Of a stretch of 64,000 nucleotides of DNA, positions 25,952-36,634 are shown piece after piece. Both the position numbers and the translations under genes were made by a program. The notes under the pieces are model-generated. The model ran no database searches, had not been told where the DNA came from, and saw only the letters and a program-made list of their open reading frames with translations. Where the stretch lies: NCBI GenBank assembly GCA_037974665.1, contig CM075765.1:3415501-3479500 (forward strand), written 5' to 3'. Every line of letters starts with the position of its first letter. The first letter of the stretch is position 1. The DNA comes from Ehretia macrophylla (lineage: Eukaryota; Streptophyta; Magnoliopsida; Boraginales; Ehretiaceae).

Positions 25952-26102
25952 GGCCAAAAGTATAAATACTAGAAAGTATTGGGGCCAAAGAGTAAATACT
26001 GAAAAGTATTGGGGCCAAAGTATAAATACTAAAAGTACTGGGACCAAAGTATAAATACTAGAAAGTATTAGGGCCAAAGTATAAATACTAAAAGTATTTA
26101 GG
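25952..26102. repeat. Five tandem units of about 30 bases, each a small hairpin
   Basis: Each unit reads GGCCAAAGTATAAATACT, then a short loop, then AGTATT. The arms AATACT and AGTATT pair; loops vary (AGAA, GAAA, AAA). One unit has a mismatched arm. Confidence 0.85.
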
Positions 26103-26149
26103 TCTCTTTCCAATTAATTATTCTAATGTGGATTAGAATTAATTATTGG

Positions 26150-26345
26150 AAAGTTGTCACTAGAAGACAAAACACAACTTGCACTAAAAGACAAAAGACA
26201 AGTTGTCACTAGAAGACAAAAGATAAGTTGTCACTATAAGACAAAAGACAAGTTGCACTAGTGGACGAAACACTAGACGATGAAACACTAGTGGATGAAA
26301 CACTAGAAGACAAAGCACTAAAGGACAAAGAACAAGTTGGCAAAG
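26150..26345. repeat. Tandem array of GTTGTCACTAGAAGACAAAA-type units
   Basis: About four units of roughly 30 bases (TTGTCACTAGAAGACAAAAG and variants) grade into shorter units of about 15 bases (CACTAGTGGACGAAA, CACTAGAAGACAAAG). Confidence 0.75.
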
Positions 26346-26443
26346 AAAGATGTCTTGAATATGTGCATGATTGACACTTGGCAAAAGGAAGATGTCTTGA
26401 GAAAACATAACATGCCATTTGTCACAATCCTACACAACTCAAG

Positions 26444-26457
26444 ACATTATATATAGG
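26444..26457 (+). promoter_or_regulatory. TATA box candidate
   Basis: TTATATATAGG lies about 100 bases downstream of the two tandem arrays and upstream of a T/C-rich leader, consistent with an LTR promoter. No downstream gene is identified. Confidence 0.4.
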
Positions 26458-27240
26458 CCAAATCTTCTCCTTCATGCTTGATGATTTTCGGCCAACATAC
26501 ACAAAAATTAGCAAGAAAAATCTCTTCTTTCTCTCATGGTAGTTTCGGCCATAGTAGAGAAAAGTTGTAGGGATTTTTCTATTGTTTTTCTATCAATATA
26601 CAAGCTTAGATCTATCACCGAGAAACTAACACATATACTTCGTGGGTGGTGTTTGCCATTGGATGCTCATGTGTTTCGATCTATGACCTTTACACTTGTG
26701 AAGAAGGCTAGTCCACACCATCTCGTTTTCATCATCATTTCTGCCATTAACAGGAACGAAGAAAAAGATAAGAACTATGCCTTCTTCCTTGATCCTCTCG
26801 GCCAAAGCATGAAAATAGATAAGTGTTATTCTTTTTGCTTTCTAACTATATTCAAGCTCTAATCTACTACTGAGTAGGTAGTACATTAACTTAATTTATA
26901 AAAATAACCTTTGAATGCTTGTGTGTTTCGATCTAGAGCCTTTGCACGAGTGAAGAAGGCATACCACGCCGTAGCATCTCTGTCATGGTTCCACTTTCTC
27001 TCGGCTATCAACGAGAGGTATACCGTTTTATATCTCATTTACTTTATGGTATATTTGATATATTATTTGTTGCATGTTGATTGCCATGGACTTTAGTTCT
27101 AAACATGTGAATACAAGTGATTATGGTGTCGAAATTTTTAAAAAGGTTCATCACTTCCGCTTTTGCCATAATATGTTGTGATTCCCACGTTTAGTTGAAA
27201 CTGATCCGTTGCGCTTTCATAATTCATCTTTATCAACAAA

Positions 27241-27592
27241 GATAAGTATTGTCCTAATGCTAGAATTAAACCCCGATATATCCGACATCCATAATTTCAC
27301 AAGTCAGAGGATTAATTGCACTATCGCAACGAATAATAAACTATTAATCCGAAGTCATGTAGTTTATTATTCATGTCACATTCAATGATCTATTCCACTA
27401 ATAATCATTCATATGTATGTTAATTGCATCCTATGTTGTTATGGCATGTGGCTCACCATCCTTTATCATTAATATCCAATATTAATAAAAAGTAACTACA
27501 CATGATAGTGGAAACATGTAAACACAAATTTACATCAAAATGCCTTATATAGGTCATCTAACTATACATCATTAGGGCATATCACTAACATC
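27241..27592 (-). repeat. Copia-like LTR fragment (candidate)
   Basis: On the minus strand the segment starts TGTTAGTGATATGCCCTAAT at about 27592 and runs through CCTATATAAGGCA, a TATA-like word. It resembles the start of plant Ty1/Copia LTRs. The left edge is not fixed and no sister copy is present. Confidence 0.35.
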
Positions 27593-27900
27593 TAGTAATT
27601 GAACATACAATGTACACACTGATACTTTCTCAATAAATATTTAAGCAATAATTAGTTATCATACGCAGTCATTCTGCGTGTAACAATCAAAACTAACATG
27701 GTTCAGCTCAAACCATATTTATTAGTAGACCTTGATGATTAAATCATGGCAGTCATCGCGATTAAGGGTAAGATAATCAAGACCTCTTATGTTAATGTCG
27801 GTTAATGGAAAGTTTAAAGTGATCACATTATCACTTATTTCTTTATTTTCCTCTTGTCCTCCCTTCTTTGCATTTTTCCTTTTTCTTTTACATTTTACTA
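27593..27900. other. Unassigned AT-rich spacer
   Basis: No gene or RNA is recognised. A small inverted repeat (ACGCAG-TCATT-CTGCGT, about 27664-27680) is the only structure seen. The T/C-rich part from 27840 may be low-complexity sequence downstream of the transposase-associated remnant. Confidence 0.4.
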
Positions 27901-27911
27901 CTGCCTCTTTC

Positions 27912-28122
27912 TTCTTTTCCTTAAATGAGGCACATGTTCCAAAAACAATAAATGTTCTTCGAATTCATGTCAAGCCTTCCACTCATTATTGCAACAACTT
28001 TTATAAGGACACAATCTTTTTTCATCATTTGAAGCATTCTCAAATGCAAAATCAAGAAACTTCATAACCCCTTTAATGTATTCAATATCGATCCTTTGTT
28101 TTTTAATCCAAGATTTATCCAT
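27912..28122 (-). pseudogene. CACTA (En/Spm) transposon remnant: transposase-associated domain
   Basis: Read leftward from the ATG at 28120-28122, the frame gives MDKSWIKK, then EYIKGVMKFLDFAFENAS, then LCPYKSCCNN and W. This fits the N-terminal transposase-associated domain (Pfam Transpos_assoc) of plant CACTA elements: the family's MDxSW start, the GVxxFLxFAF helix and a Cys-Pro-x-Lys-x-Cys-type cluster are present. An in-frame TGA follows residue 50; beyond it HEFEEHLLFLEHVPHL still fits the family's domain end. No transposase core or CACTA terminal inverted repeats are seen nearby, so this is a short dead remnant. Confidence 0.65.
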
Positions 28123-28640
28123 TGTATCCTAAAATATCTACACAAAATTACAAATAAATTAACAATAAAACACGATTGTTAGTATACTAGTATACTAGTT
28201 GCCCTGTGGTGTTATAACTTTCACCTATGTCCGGGGGTGTTTTACAATTGTTTTTTTATTAAATCTTATCACCATATGAACATTTTTAGTATCTTCTTAT
28301 TCAAAGCACTGTCTACTAGAGTATGGCTAAGAAACCCCAAAAAAGCAATTAATAGTGAAACAAACAATGAAAGAAACTAATTAAATTTGAGGTTTAAAAG
28401 ATTAGGTAATTTTACCTTGAAGACATAATTCTACCAAGCAACAAATATGAATACATAATTACTAGCAGTGAATATGCCATAGGAAATATTTTTAGAAATT
28501 CTCAAATTCGTAAATCACAAAAGTATGTCAAATTTTTAGGAAGAATTTTCTCTGTCTCACAAATAAGACATAAGCAGATCCAACAACATATTTCAATAAA
28601 TGCATAATCATGTGTATATATATATATATATGTATGTATA
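28123..28640. other. Unassigned AT-rich spacer with TA microsatellite
   Basis: No gene is seen. TATACTAGTATACTAG near 28184-28200 is a short self-complementary word. A (TA)n run lies at about 28615-28630, directly before an LTR-like start at 28641. Confidence 0.45.
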
Positions 28641-28914
28641 TGTTAGTGGAAAATAATCTTAAGAGGGGGGTGAATTAAGATTATAGCAAAATATTTCTAT
28701 TTAAAAAATTTACTACAATGCAAAAAAACCTCTTTGAGACAATTTATCAAACACCTTGTGTAAATAACTAGATAAGAGATATTATGATGACTAAAATCCC
28801 ACACAAAAATAAGATAAATACACTAAGCAATACATATGACAATGAATGTAAATAGAGTAGGGGGAAAGAAATCAAATTCGGAATTTTCAAGTGGTTCAAA
28901 CCCCGGAAGGCCTA
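28641..28914 (+). repeat. LTR-like 5' fragment (probably Copia)
   Basis: It starts TGTTAGTGGAAAATAATC and has AGGGGGGTGAATTAAG and, near its end, AAGTGGTTCAAACC and GGAAGGCC. These words are common in plant LTRs. It is truncated at 28914 where another LTR piece begins. Confidence 0.4.
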
Positions 28915-29070
28915 TATAACAACCCGATCCCTCATGAGACCGAAGCCCCGATCCAAAACTCAAGGTCACAAAAAATGAGGAAAAATGAAAAGAGTTTTCC
29001 CTGTTTCTATGCCTATCCACATACCTACACTCTGAAGAACTAGCCGTAACAAACAATACACGACATACTT
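28915..29070 (-). repeat. Gypsy LTR 3'-end fragment (B/F-related)
   Basis: TATAACAACCCGATCCCTCA followed by GAGACCG and a downstream TTTTCCCTGTTTCTA matches the start of the plus-strand view of the B, C and F LTRs (CCGATCCCTC, GAGACCGG, TCCCCTGTTTCTA). Only about 155 bases remain. It is broken and old. Confidence 0.6.
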
Positions 29071-29556
29071 TGTGAACCCCCGACTTGACTCATATGCATA
29101 ATTATGTGTTTATGTGATTTTTCTTGTACAAACTATGTGTTTAATTAACTTTTATGTGAAATCATATATTTATTTATTTTTAAAAAAAATAAAAATGAAA
29201 TGATAAATGAGCATTCAAATTATTTTCATCAAAGACATTTTAGTAAAACTTGCATTTAAAGAGTTTTCTATTAAATTGAGCCCGAACTAAAATTTTTACT
29301 ATCTTATCTCCGGAATTTCAAAATTTTCTATTATTAATTAACTTATAATTGGCCTACGTTCACAAAAATTATATTCATTGCATATTTGTTGGGTGATTTA
29401 CAAAAATGTTTTGATATCACATGAATTGAAAAAGACTGTATTATCTTTGGGCTAGAAATAGTTTGTCTTGCATTTTATTAACTAAAACCAAGCCCAAAAC
29501 CCATTTAAACCCACAACCCAAACCCAATATCCAACCCATCAATCAATTTAATCATC

Positions 29557-29617
<61 letters not shown>

Positions 29618-29870
29618 AACATAATAAACACTAAAAAATGCTTAAAAATAAGCTAAAAATGCCTAAAATCAGCCAAAAACCCTTATTACGGGTATAGTAC
29701 TTTTCTTCCAAATTTTGCTCTTTGGATCTCTGCAAGCTTGTTTAGGGTGTGCTAATCCATCACAAAGCTTCATCCTTGCTTGCTCTACTTGGTTTTGATG
29801 AGGGATTTTACAAAAAAATTATATTTTATTTGCTATTGTAGTTTATGTTCAAAATTGATATTGTTATATA
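29071..29870 (+). repeat. Diverged plus-strand Gypsy LTR fragment L
   Basis: It begins TGTGAACCCCCGACTTGACT, close to the start of LTR K at 49424 (TGTGAAAACCCAG), and shares a later layout with it: an AT-rich U3, an (AC)n/(AT)n run, then CAAAGCTTCATCC and GATGAGGG near 29790. The end is not fixed, as a Copia-like LTR seems to begin near 29880. Confidence 0.4.
29559..29617. repeat. Microsatellite (AC)n followed by (AT)n
   Basis: About 22 AC units run straight into about 8 AT units. Confidence 0.97.
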
Positions 29871-29879
29871 TGCTTGCTA

Positions 29880-30920
29880 TTATTCATTTTGAAGCTTTCT
29901 ATCATGCCTCTAGGACTAGGAGAATGAAGGTTCTCTAGCATATAAAACACATATAGCGCAGCGGAAACATGAATAAGAAAGCTATAAAAACTTAGAGAAC
30001 CAAGAATTGAATCATCCAGACATGCATTTAAACTCGAAAACATGATAAAACCAAGCAAAGTTGAATCTGAAAATTTAGTACCTCTTGAAGAAGACTTTGA
30101 ATTGCTTGCTTGGATTCAAGACCATAACATAGCAGCCCTCTACGGTCTCACACACACCACGTCGAGGCTAGAACGAAGAAAAGCAAGCTCTTGCACGAGC
30201 TTCAATGGAATGGCACACCTCCCAAGGAGAGAGAGGGAGTGGCGGCTAGGTTTTTGTGAGAGAGAGAATTGCTGAAATTTTTCTAATGTTCTATATTAGG
30301 GTTTCACATTAAGCTGTATTTATAAGATACTATAAGTTTTCAATATTTGCACCTTGACCCCAGACCTTATGGGGTTCTTTAAATTCAACTTATAACATTT
30401 TCTAATCAACTATAAGTTAATTAGACATTAACCCACAATTAATTGACACTCAATTAAATATCAATTCAACTTATACAAAAGCCAATTTCCCAAATTGCTC
30501 TTGACTCTAAGTCAAACGTTTGACCATCAAACTTTCTCTCTTACTTGCATACACGAAAGGTTTCCCTAAACCCATTCTAACCACATGCAATCCACTATAT
30601 AATTGCTTCTAGATATATATGAGAAGATCCTCGTGCTAGTGTGACTTCTCAATTCTATCCCTCATAGTTCTAACCCTTCAGCTTGTGTGTGATCCTGTAA
30701 GCTTGAGTGCCAAGCCGGTAGTAGCTGGGGCAAGCACCAATTAACCCATCTCCACTAGAATTCCTTCTAATTACTACTAATCGAGGTTGTTGTCTAGCAA
30801 CACTTCCCGACGACTAGATGGCTTGAATGCTTAATCCAAGCTTTCCTATTCAAGAACCTTTTGGCGACAAGTTAACGTATAGTCCATTCCTTCCACTAGA
30901 TGCCTCGAGCTCGCCTTAGC
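29880..30920 (-). repeat. Copia-like LTR, first part (split by solo LTR E)
   Basis: On the minus strand a TATA box (CTTATAAATAC, about 30318-30328) is followed by a leader with CTCTCTCTC and AAACCTAGCCGCC, and later TTTCCGCTGCGC near 29960, a common word in plant Copia LTR ends. The upstream part (30620-30920) joins in style to 33403-34020 across E: both sides read as one U3 on the minus strand. No gag or primer site is next to it, so family assignment is tentative. A short open frame on the plus strand (30042-30275) is antisense to the leader and not considered a gene. Confidence 0.42.
30316..30330 (-). promoter_or_regulatory. Minus-strand TATA box candidate of Copia-like LTR
   Basis: CTTATAAATACAGC on the minus strand precedes AACCCTAATATAG and a CT-repeat leader, a typical plant promoter arrangement. 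Confidence 0.5.
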
Positions 30921-33402
30921 TGCCATGCCTCGACTCAACTCCACGCTAAAGGTTAAGTCTGGACCTAACAAACGAATAGAGTCTCCTCTATACTGTGGAT
31001 ATTTTGAAAACCTGTAACATACAAATTAAGCCGCAAAACAATAGGAACATCATTTCTAATTAAAACCAAGCTTTAAGACCATCCGAGTCTAAAGCAGTAC
31101 AAACATTTTAGTTATATACAAGCATGCGTTCCCATTATAAACTTCTTACAAAACCGCTTATCATACTACTCCATGATAGCATTTAAACATTCTTAGAATT
31201 TAAAGACTACCATTGCAACCCCTATAGCCAATACACAAGCATGCAACAACTAAAGGTAAGAATACTAGTTATTACATGCCATGGATACTTATCATTCATT
31301 AAATCCAAACTTACAACTAAACTATATATATATAAGCTCAAGGCTCCAAAATAGACATAAACAAGTAGCAAAGTCTTTAACACAACAAGCACCACAATCT
31401 ACCTCAAACAAGAAGGATACTGTAACTAGGGTAACTGATCAGTCTAGATCTCCGGCTCCACTCCCTCAACCAAATCTAGCTGGGGTTCAACCTCAACGTC
31501 TCCTGAAACATGTTAGCGAGGTATGAGCAACCACAATTGCCCAGTGAGAGATAAGGTCTACCCGGGGCGTGCAATGCAACAAATATAGCAATTAAGCAAT
31601 AAAAGTAATTAAGGGACAAATGAAATAGCAGGAAACCACACATATCAAAGGATACGATACACTTAACCCCAACACTCCAGAATTCTCTTTATCTTCGATC
31701 ACGAACCATGAACCGCGATCACGATCAATGTGCCAGCAAATCCCTAATCACTCCAATGGGTGTACTCCGGATGTACCCCGATAATCCTTCGACCCAACAC
31801 CTCCTGGCAATCTCTGGACCAGGCGAGTGAGGGACTAGGGCACGGAGATCGAATATCCACTGGCAAGCCCGCTGCCGCACAACTGATATTTAATACATTC
31901 GCCCTTGACACTATGGTTGTGCAACCACTATGCAATGCACTTAACAATGAAAATATAATATCAATAATAGAATCAATAACATATGGGAGGAACAATAAAG
32001 TAGGTTGTCCTCAAAACAGTTAGAATATAAGCATTATCATAAGCAACTAAACAGATTACAAAGGGGCATTTACAAAACTCACATAGAACTATTCCAAAAG
32101 CTCAAGAATGTATTAAAAACACATTTAAACACTCAATGAGTCTTTACAAGGCCTTAGAAGCGTGAGACAATCGAATTCCTACCTTAACCCCTTTGTAATT
32201 CAACCCGTTTTCCTTCCAAACTCATGCCATTGTTCTAGATTCGTGAGTGGTTTATTCCAAACTTTTAATTAACCCATTAGACACCCTTAGGACCCTCGAA
32301 GTTGCCCAATTACCCACGTTTAGCACAAAAGCCTCAATTTCTCTCTTTTGGCTTTATACTACACGTACCTCAACCGACACTCAAACGAAAGCTAGAAAAT
32401 CATATTTAGAGTCTACTTAGCCTAGGAATACCAAAAGTGAAGGCCAATTTTAACCGGATTTGCGATAGCCCCAAAACCCCTTTTAAAAGTCGCTTATTTC
32501 GTGCTTTTGTTAGGTTATGAACAACTAAACCTTACGCAGCCTTTACACTACCTTCATTATTATCTAAAGCATCTACTTGGACCATTAAATCAAGCTATAA
32601 GGTTCAAATCCACAAAACCCTAACATTTTGGTCACTATTCATGCCATACAATCAACAAGTAAATTCAACCGTTTAAACTATGAAACAATAGCATAAGTAA
32701 GGTCTGTACTACTTGTATACAACATACATTAGTATTTAAGCATCCAACAATCAATTACAAGTAAATCTAGAAATTCAAGAAATGAGCAACATTTTACAAA
32801 TGCAAAAATAGGTATGAAATCCCTTACCAATGCACGTAGAAACTCTTGGGAGGCTAGCAAACACCCTAAACTACTTGCATCTAGCTTGGCTTGGCTTGGA
32901 TTGAAGGTTTGATGAAGCAAAATTCTTCCTCTTGCACAAAGAGGGTTGTCGGGTTTGTCCTTTTCTTTTTCAGCTTTTTATTTATTTATTTATTTTTGTG
33001 TTTTATGAGCTTATAATTGTGTGTGTTGAGCATAATAAGGGTAGGGTCAAGTTAGGTGCATATGTTGACTACTAAAATGAGTTTAGCTAGCTAAAAATAA
33101 GTCCTAGTGTGCAATTTAATGTTAGCTAATTAAAACACATAGTTTAGTTACATAACACTATTCATTACTTCGACAAAACATTTTCTAAACAAGCGCTCCT
33201 ATCGCTTTAAGCCCAATTTCATATTTTTCTCGTTCCTAATATAATTAATATGATTTAAGAAAAATGCTAATTCAAGGTAATTAAGCAGTTGAAAAATGTG
33301 ATGAATAGTGATTGTGTAAAGCAATGAGTAATGCATAGAAGAAATGCGCAAGTAGTGTATACAACAGTGGTTAAATGTACGGCTAAGATCTCGGACGTCA
33401 CA
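30921..33402 (-). repeat. Solo LTR E (Gypsy, F-related)
   Basis: One LTR of 2482 bases stands without partner or interior. Edges are TGCCATGCCTCGACTC and CGGACGTCACA. Its body aligns with LTR F: CTCCTCTATACTGTGGA near 30990, the hairpin with CATCCGA loop at 31072-31093, GCCCAGTGAG near 31540, the block TGTACTCCGGATGTACCCCG near 31761, and the U3 with AGCTTGGCTTGGCTTGG near 32882. Flanks TTAGC and CTAGG are at best a decayed duplication. A solo LTR usually arises by recombination between the two LTRs of a full element. Confidence 0.78.
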
Positions 33403-34020
33403 CTAGGGTATGGTTAATGTTAGTCAAAACATAATAGGCTTAGTTTGCACAACTATCACCTGAGAACCCTCTCATTGACTTAGGCAGATGAAGCCCCCAT
33501 TGAGTGTTTTCTACAGATCGTGTGTGATGTACATATCTCCATACGCACCCATGCATTAGCCTTGACATCTCATGTCACTTGGTTGATGAGATCCACCTAG
33601 ATAGAGCTAACTACATGTCAGTCTTGCCGGATTCATCAATGCCTAGTCTTGATGAATCCTACGACCTAGGACAGGTTTTAGGTATGTCTTGGGAATCGAT
33701 TCTCATCAACCATAAGCTCTTATGGTTGGACCCTATACCGACATATCCAAGGGCTTTATCAGTTATACGTAAGATGCAACTAGACGATATATAAATGCAT
33801 AAGAGATAAAGGTAAATGCCTTATGGTACTTTTATTTGATTAAAACTTTGTAACAAAGATTGTTTCGCTACACAAATATCCCTATCATCCTTCACCGAAT
33901 GATTGGTTTGCAGTGAATATTCCCAACAAAGAAGACACTTATATAGTTGTTTCATGTGTTTATGAAGTGTATGTATAAAATCATTTGTGCAAAGTCTTGA
34001 ATTGGCACTATTCATACAGA
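33403..34020 (-). repeat. Copia-like LTR, second part
   Basis: This appears to be the continuation of 29880-30920 beyond solo LTR E. It contains two tidy inverted repeats (GATTCATCAA/TTGATGAATC at 33630-33658 and AACCATAA/TTATGGTT at 33709-33728). The outer edge near 34020 is uncertain. Short open frames show no domain. Confidence 0.38.
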
Positions 34021-34577
34021 CCCATGAAATATTGCTCCAAACCTTAATATAACGCTAGATATATGTTGTTGGGTTACTAAAATGGCCCCACGTTAAGATT
34101 TATCAAATTTCGATAACGTTGATTTTCAGGGTCCTTTGTATGTGTACGTTAGAATTGATGTAAATAGAGCATTTAGAACTAGTTTAATGCTTGGTTTAGG
34201 TGCTATAAATGTAGTAGAAAATAGCTAGATGCTTTGATTAACTAAACTTTGATGAAAACTAGTTTTGGCTTGTTGAGCTTAAAGGGGTTTTGTTGGACTT
34301 TATGTGAATTAGATAAGCTTGTTGCCTAGTCGGTTATTTGGATTATTTAATGGCTATGTTTGACTATTACTTGAGTTATTCTTTCACTTGTATGGAATAT
34401 ATGGCTTCAATACTAAACGTTGTAAATGGATTTAGCTAGAGTTCATGTGAATTGGTTGCATGATTAGTTATTTGAAATTACTTCGTTACTCTGTTAGAAA
34501 TAAGAATATTTTGCTTGTATTGCTATCTTGTTTTATTGCTTGTGAACTGTCATGTATATGTTATCTTGCATGTCTTT
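34021..34577. other. Unassigned T-rich spacer
   Basis: I recognise no gene, terminal repeat or RNA. GT-rich composition on the plus strand is like the plus-oriented LTRs K and L, so it may be a decayed LTR U5/R segment. Confidence 0.35.
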
Positions 34578-36634
34578 TGTAGCGCCCCGAACCCAACCCC
34601 GTGTTATAGGCCAAGTCTGGACTCATTACATGGACAGAGTCTCCTCTGTACTGTGGACTATCTAGTACTTGAAAATAGCCACATACAACTCCTGAACTAC
34701 AATCAAACAACTCATACAACCATCTTTCAATATTAACATAGCCAACCAACTCTTCAAGGCCATCCGAGCCTTGGAATTCAACAAAAGCATCATACAAGCA
34801 TGCAAGATTTGTTTAAAACAACTTTAAAGCATAATTAACTTGTCTTACCACTCTAATTATAACTACAAGTTATCCTTATATAATAATTCTTTATTAACCT
34901 ACCATAACACACAAGCATGCAACAAAAGAAGAAAAGTCTAGTATCAATTATTACATGCCAACTACTTTGCTATCCAACCATACAAGATTACAACTTTGTT
35001 ACAACTACCAAATACATACAAGAGCACAAGGGTCCCAAAATGAACATCAACCAACATCTTCATACAAGCTGCACATACTAGCCAACCTTAGCACACAAGA
35101 AAATCACGAAAATTGATCTATGTGAACTTCTTCTTCTTCATCTACCGCTACTAGCTGGGGTTCACCTCATCTTCGCCTGAAACATGTTAAATGAGGAGTG
35201 AGCAACAATGTTGCCCAGTGAGGGAGGTAATGCAGCATAACAGGCGTGCAATCATAAGATGCAACAAAGATAACCATATATACAGCACAAAATAACAAAG
35301 CTAAATAAACAAGTATTTAACCACGTATAAAAAGGATACAGTTCTGCTTCTTGTCTTCAATATCGAACCACGAGCCACGATTTTCAAACAAGTGCCAGCA
35401 ATTCCCTTATTCCTCCATATGGGGTACTCCAGATGTACCCCGATCCTATGACCCATATCTCCTGAGGTAGGTCCGTATGCCCCAACGAGATGAACCACGC
35501 CTCTGGGGTAGGGGAGTATGCCTCAACGAGATAGGGACTGGGAAACCATGTTAGTCGATGGAGCACGACAAGCCCAATGCCGTCTGTGTTACTCGACACT
35601 ACCATGTCCGAATAGGTTGCGCAACCCCGAATCAAGTTCACGAGAGCCAAGATTTCCAAGTAACACATAAGAGGGAATACAAAGTAGGTCGTTCTCGCAA
35701 TTAGCCACAATATACACAAAGTAACGATATAAACATAAAAGAGACAAATGACATATTTTCTCCACAAACTCTTCAATTAGCTTGATTATACCTTAGGCGA
35801 GCATATTAACACATAACAACACATCTACAAGCTCATATAAGCACAAGATATCTATTTATCACTTTTTCCCCTTTTATAACTAAGCAATTCTTCTTCTATA
35901 TGAAATTCATGACCCCAAATCTACAATCTAACCATTCTACATTCCTAAGGAGGCCAAAAGACACTTACCAAGGCCTTGAAAACCCGCTTTGGAGACAAAA
36001 TCTCGAGAAGACCCTAAGTGGGTTTTAACTACACCAACCCTATCCTGACCCCAATTTAACACAACGAAAACACCAAAAGTGCTTCCATGCCCCAAGGATA
36101 CCTAATCTAAAGCCCAAATGTGCCCGGATTATGTTTCGTGAAAAACCCCTTTTAAAAGTTAGCTAATTTGCATTTTAACTCAAATTTGGGCAATTTAACT
36201 ACACGTGAGCTTCTAACTAGTTTCATTAATGTCTAGAACACCTAAAGAAAGCATCAATCCACTCTAAATAGTAAGTTATAGCAAAATCCTAAAAATTCAT
36301 CACTATTCATTATCTCTTTTGTGATTCAAGCTTTCAACCATGGAACTTGCTATCAAACTACACAAACATGGTCTATAGATCATAATAAGCATGTATACCA
36401 CAATATATATGCATATCAATAGCTATAAACAACAAATCATCAAAATCTCAAAAGTTGACAAAATTGTAACATGTATTAAATATAAACTCCCTCACAATTG
36501 TAGGTTGTAGGATGCTTATGAAGACTCTAGGATGCTCCAATTCATCTGAAATTGCATGTTATACCTATACAAGAGTGATGGCCGAAAATCACATGTAGTT
36601 TGTTGTTATTTTGTCCTCTTGATGGAAGTGCTAA
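34578..36634 (-). repeat. LTR I (Gypsy, F/E-related), split by element F
   Basis: The edge TGTAGCGCCCCGAACCC begins an LTR related to E and F: GACAGAGTCTCCTCTGTACT near 34633, the CATCCGA-loop hairpin at 34753-34774, GCAAC-AAT-GTTGC beside CCAGTGAGG at 35202-35222, and GGGTACTCCAGATGTACCCC near 35422. It is interrupted at 36634 by F, whose GCTAA duplication (36630-36634, 46241-46245) is seen. The far end after 46245 could not be located. Confidence 0.68.

Larger units (their letters stand above)
25644..27240 (+). other. Old tandem-repeat promoter-like region, possibly a retroelement LTR remnant
   Basis: No gene is recognised. Its layout resembles an LTR in plus orientation. Tandem repeats (25952-26102 and about 26150-26345) lead to a TATA box (TATATATAGG, about 26446-26455). 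After that come a transcribed-like stretch containing a direct duplication of about 250 bases (26575-26830 and 26835-27080) and a pyrimidine-rich CACTTCCGCTTTTGCC near 27150. Short open frames here show no known domain. No terminal direct repeat or primer site could be fixed, so the family is uncertain. Confidence 0.4.

Noticed and set aside
26536-26862. Plus-strand open frame of 108 codons after a TATA box
   Set aside because: No known domain, and it overlaps a direct duplication whose second copy does not keep the frame. It is more likely LTR leader.
27789-28067. Plus-strand open frame of 92 codons
   Set aside because: It is the antisense shadow of the CACTA transposase-associated domain on the minus strand.
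30042-30275. Plus-strand open frame of 77 codons
   Set aside because: It runs antisense to the leader of a minus-strand LTR with its own TATA box and has no domain.
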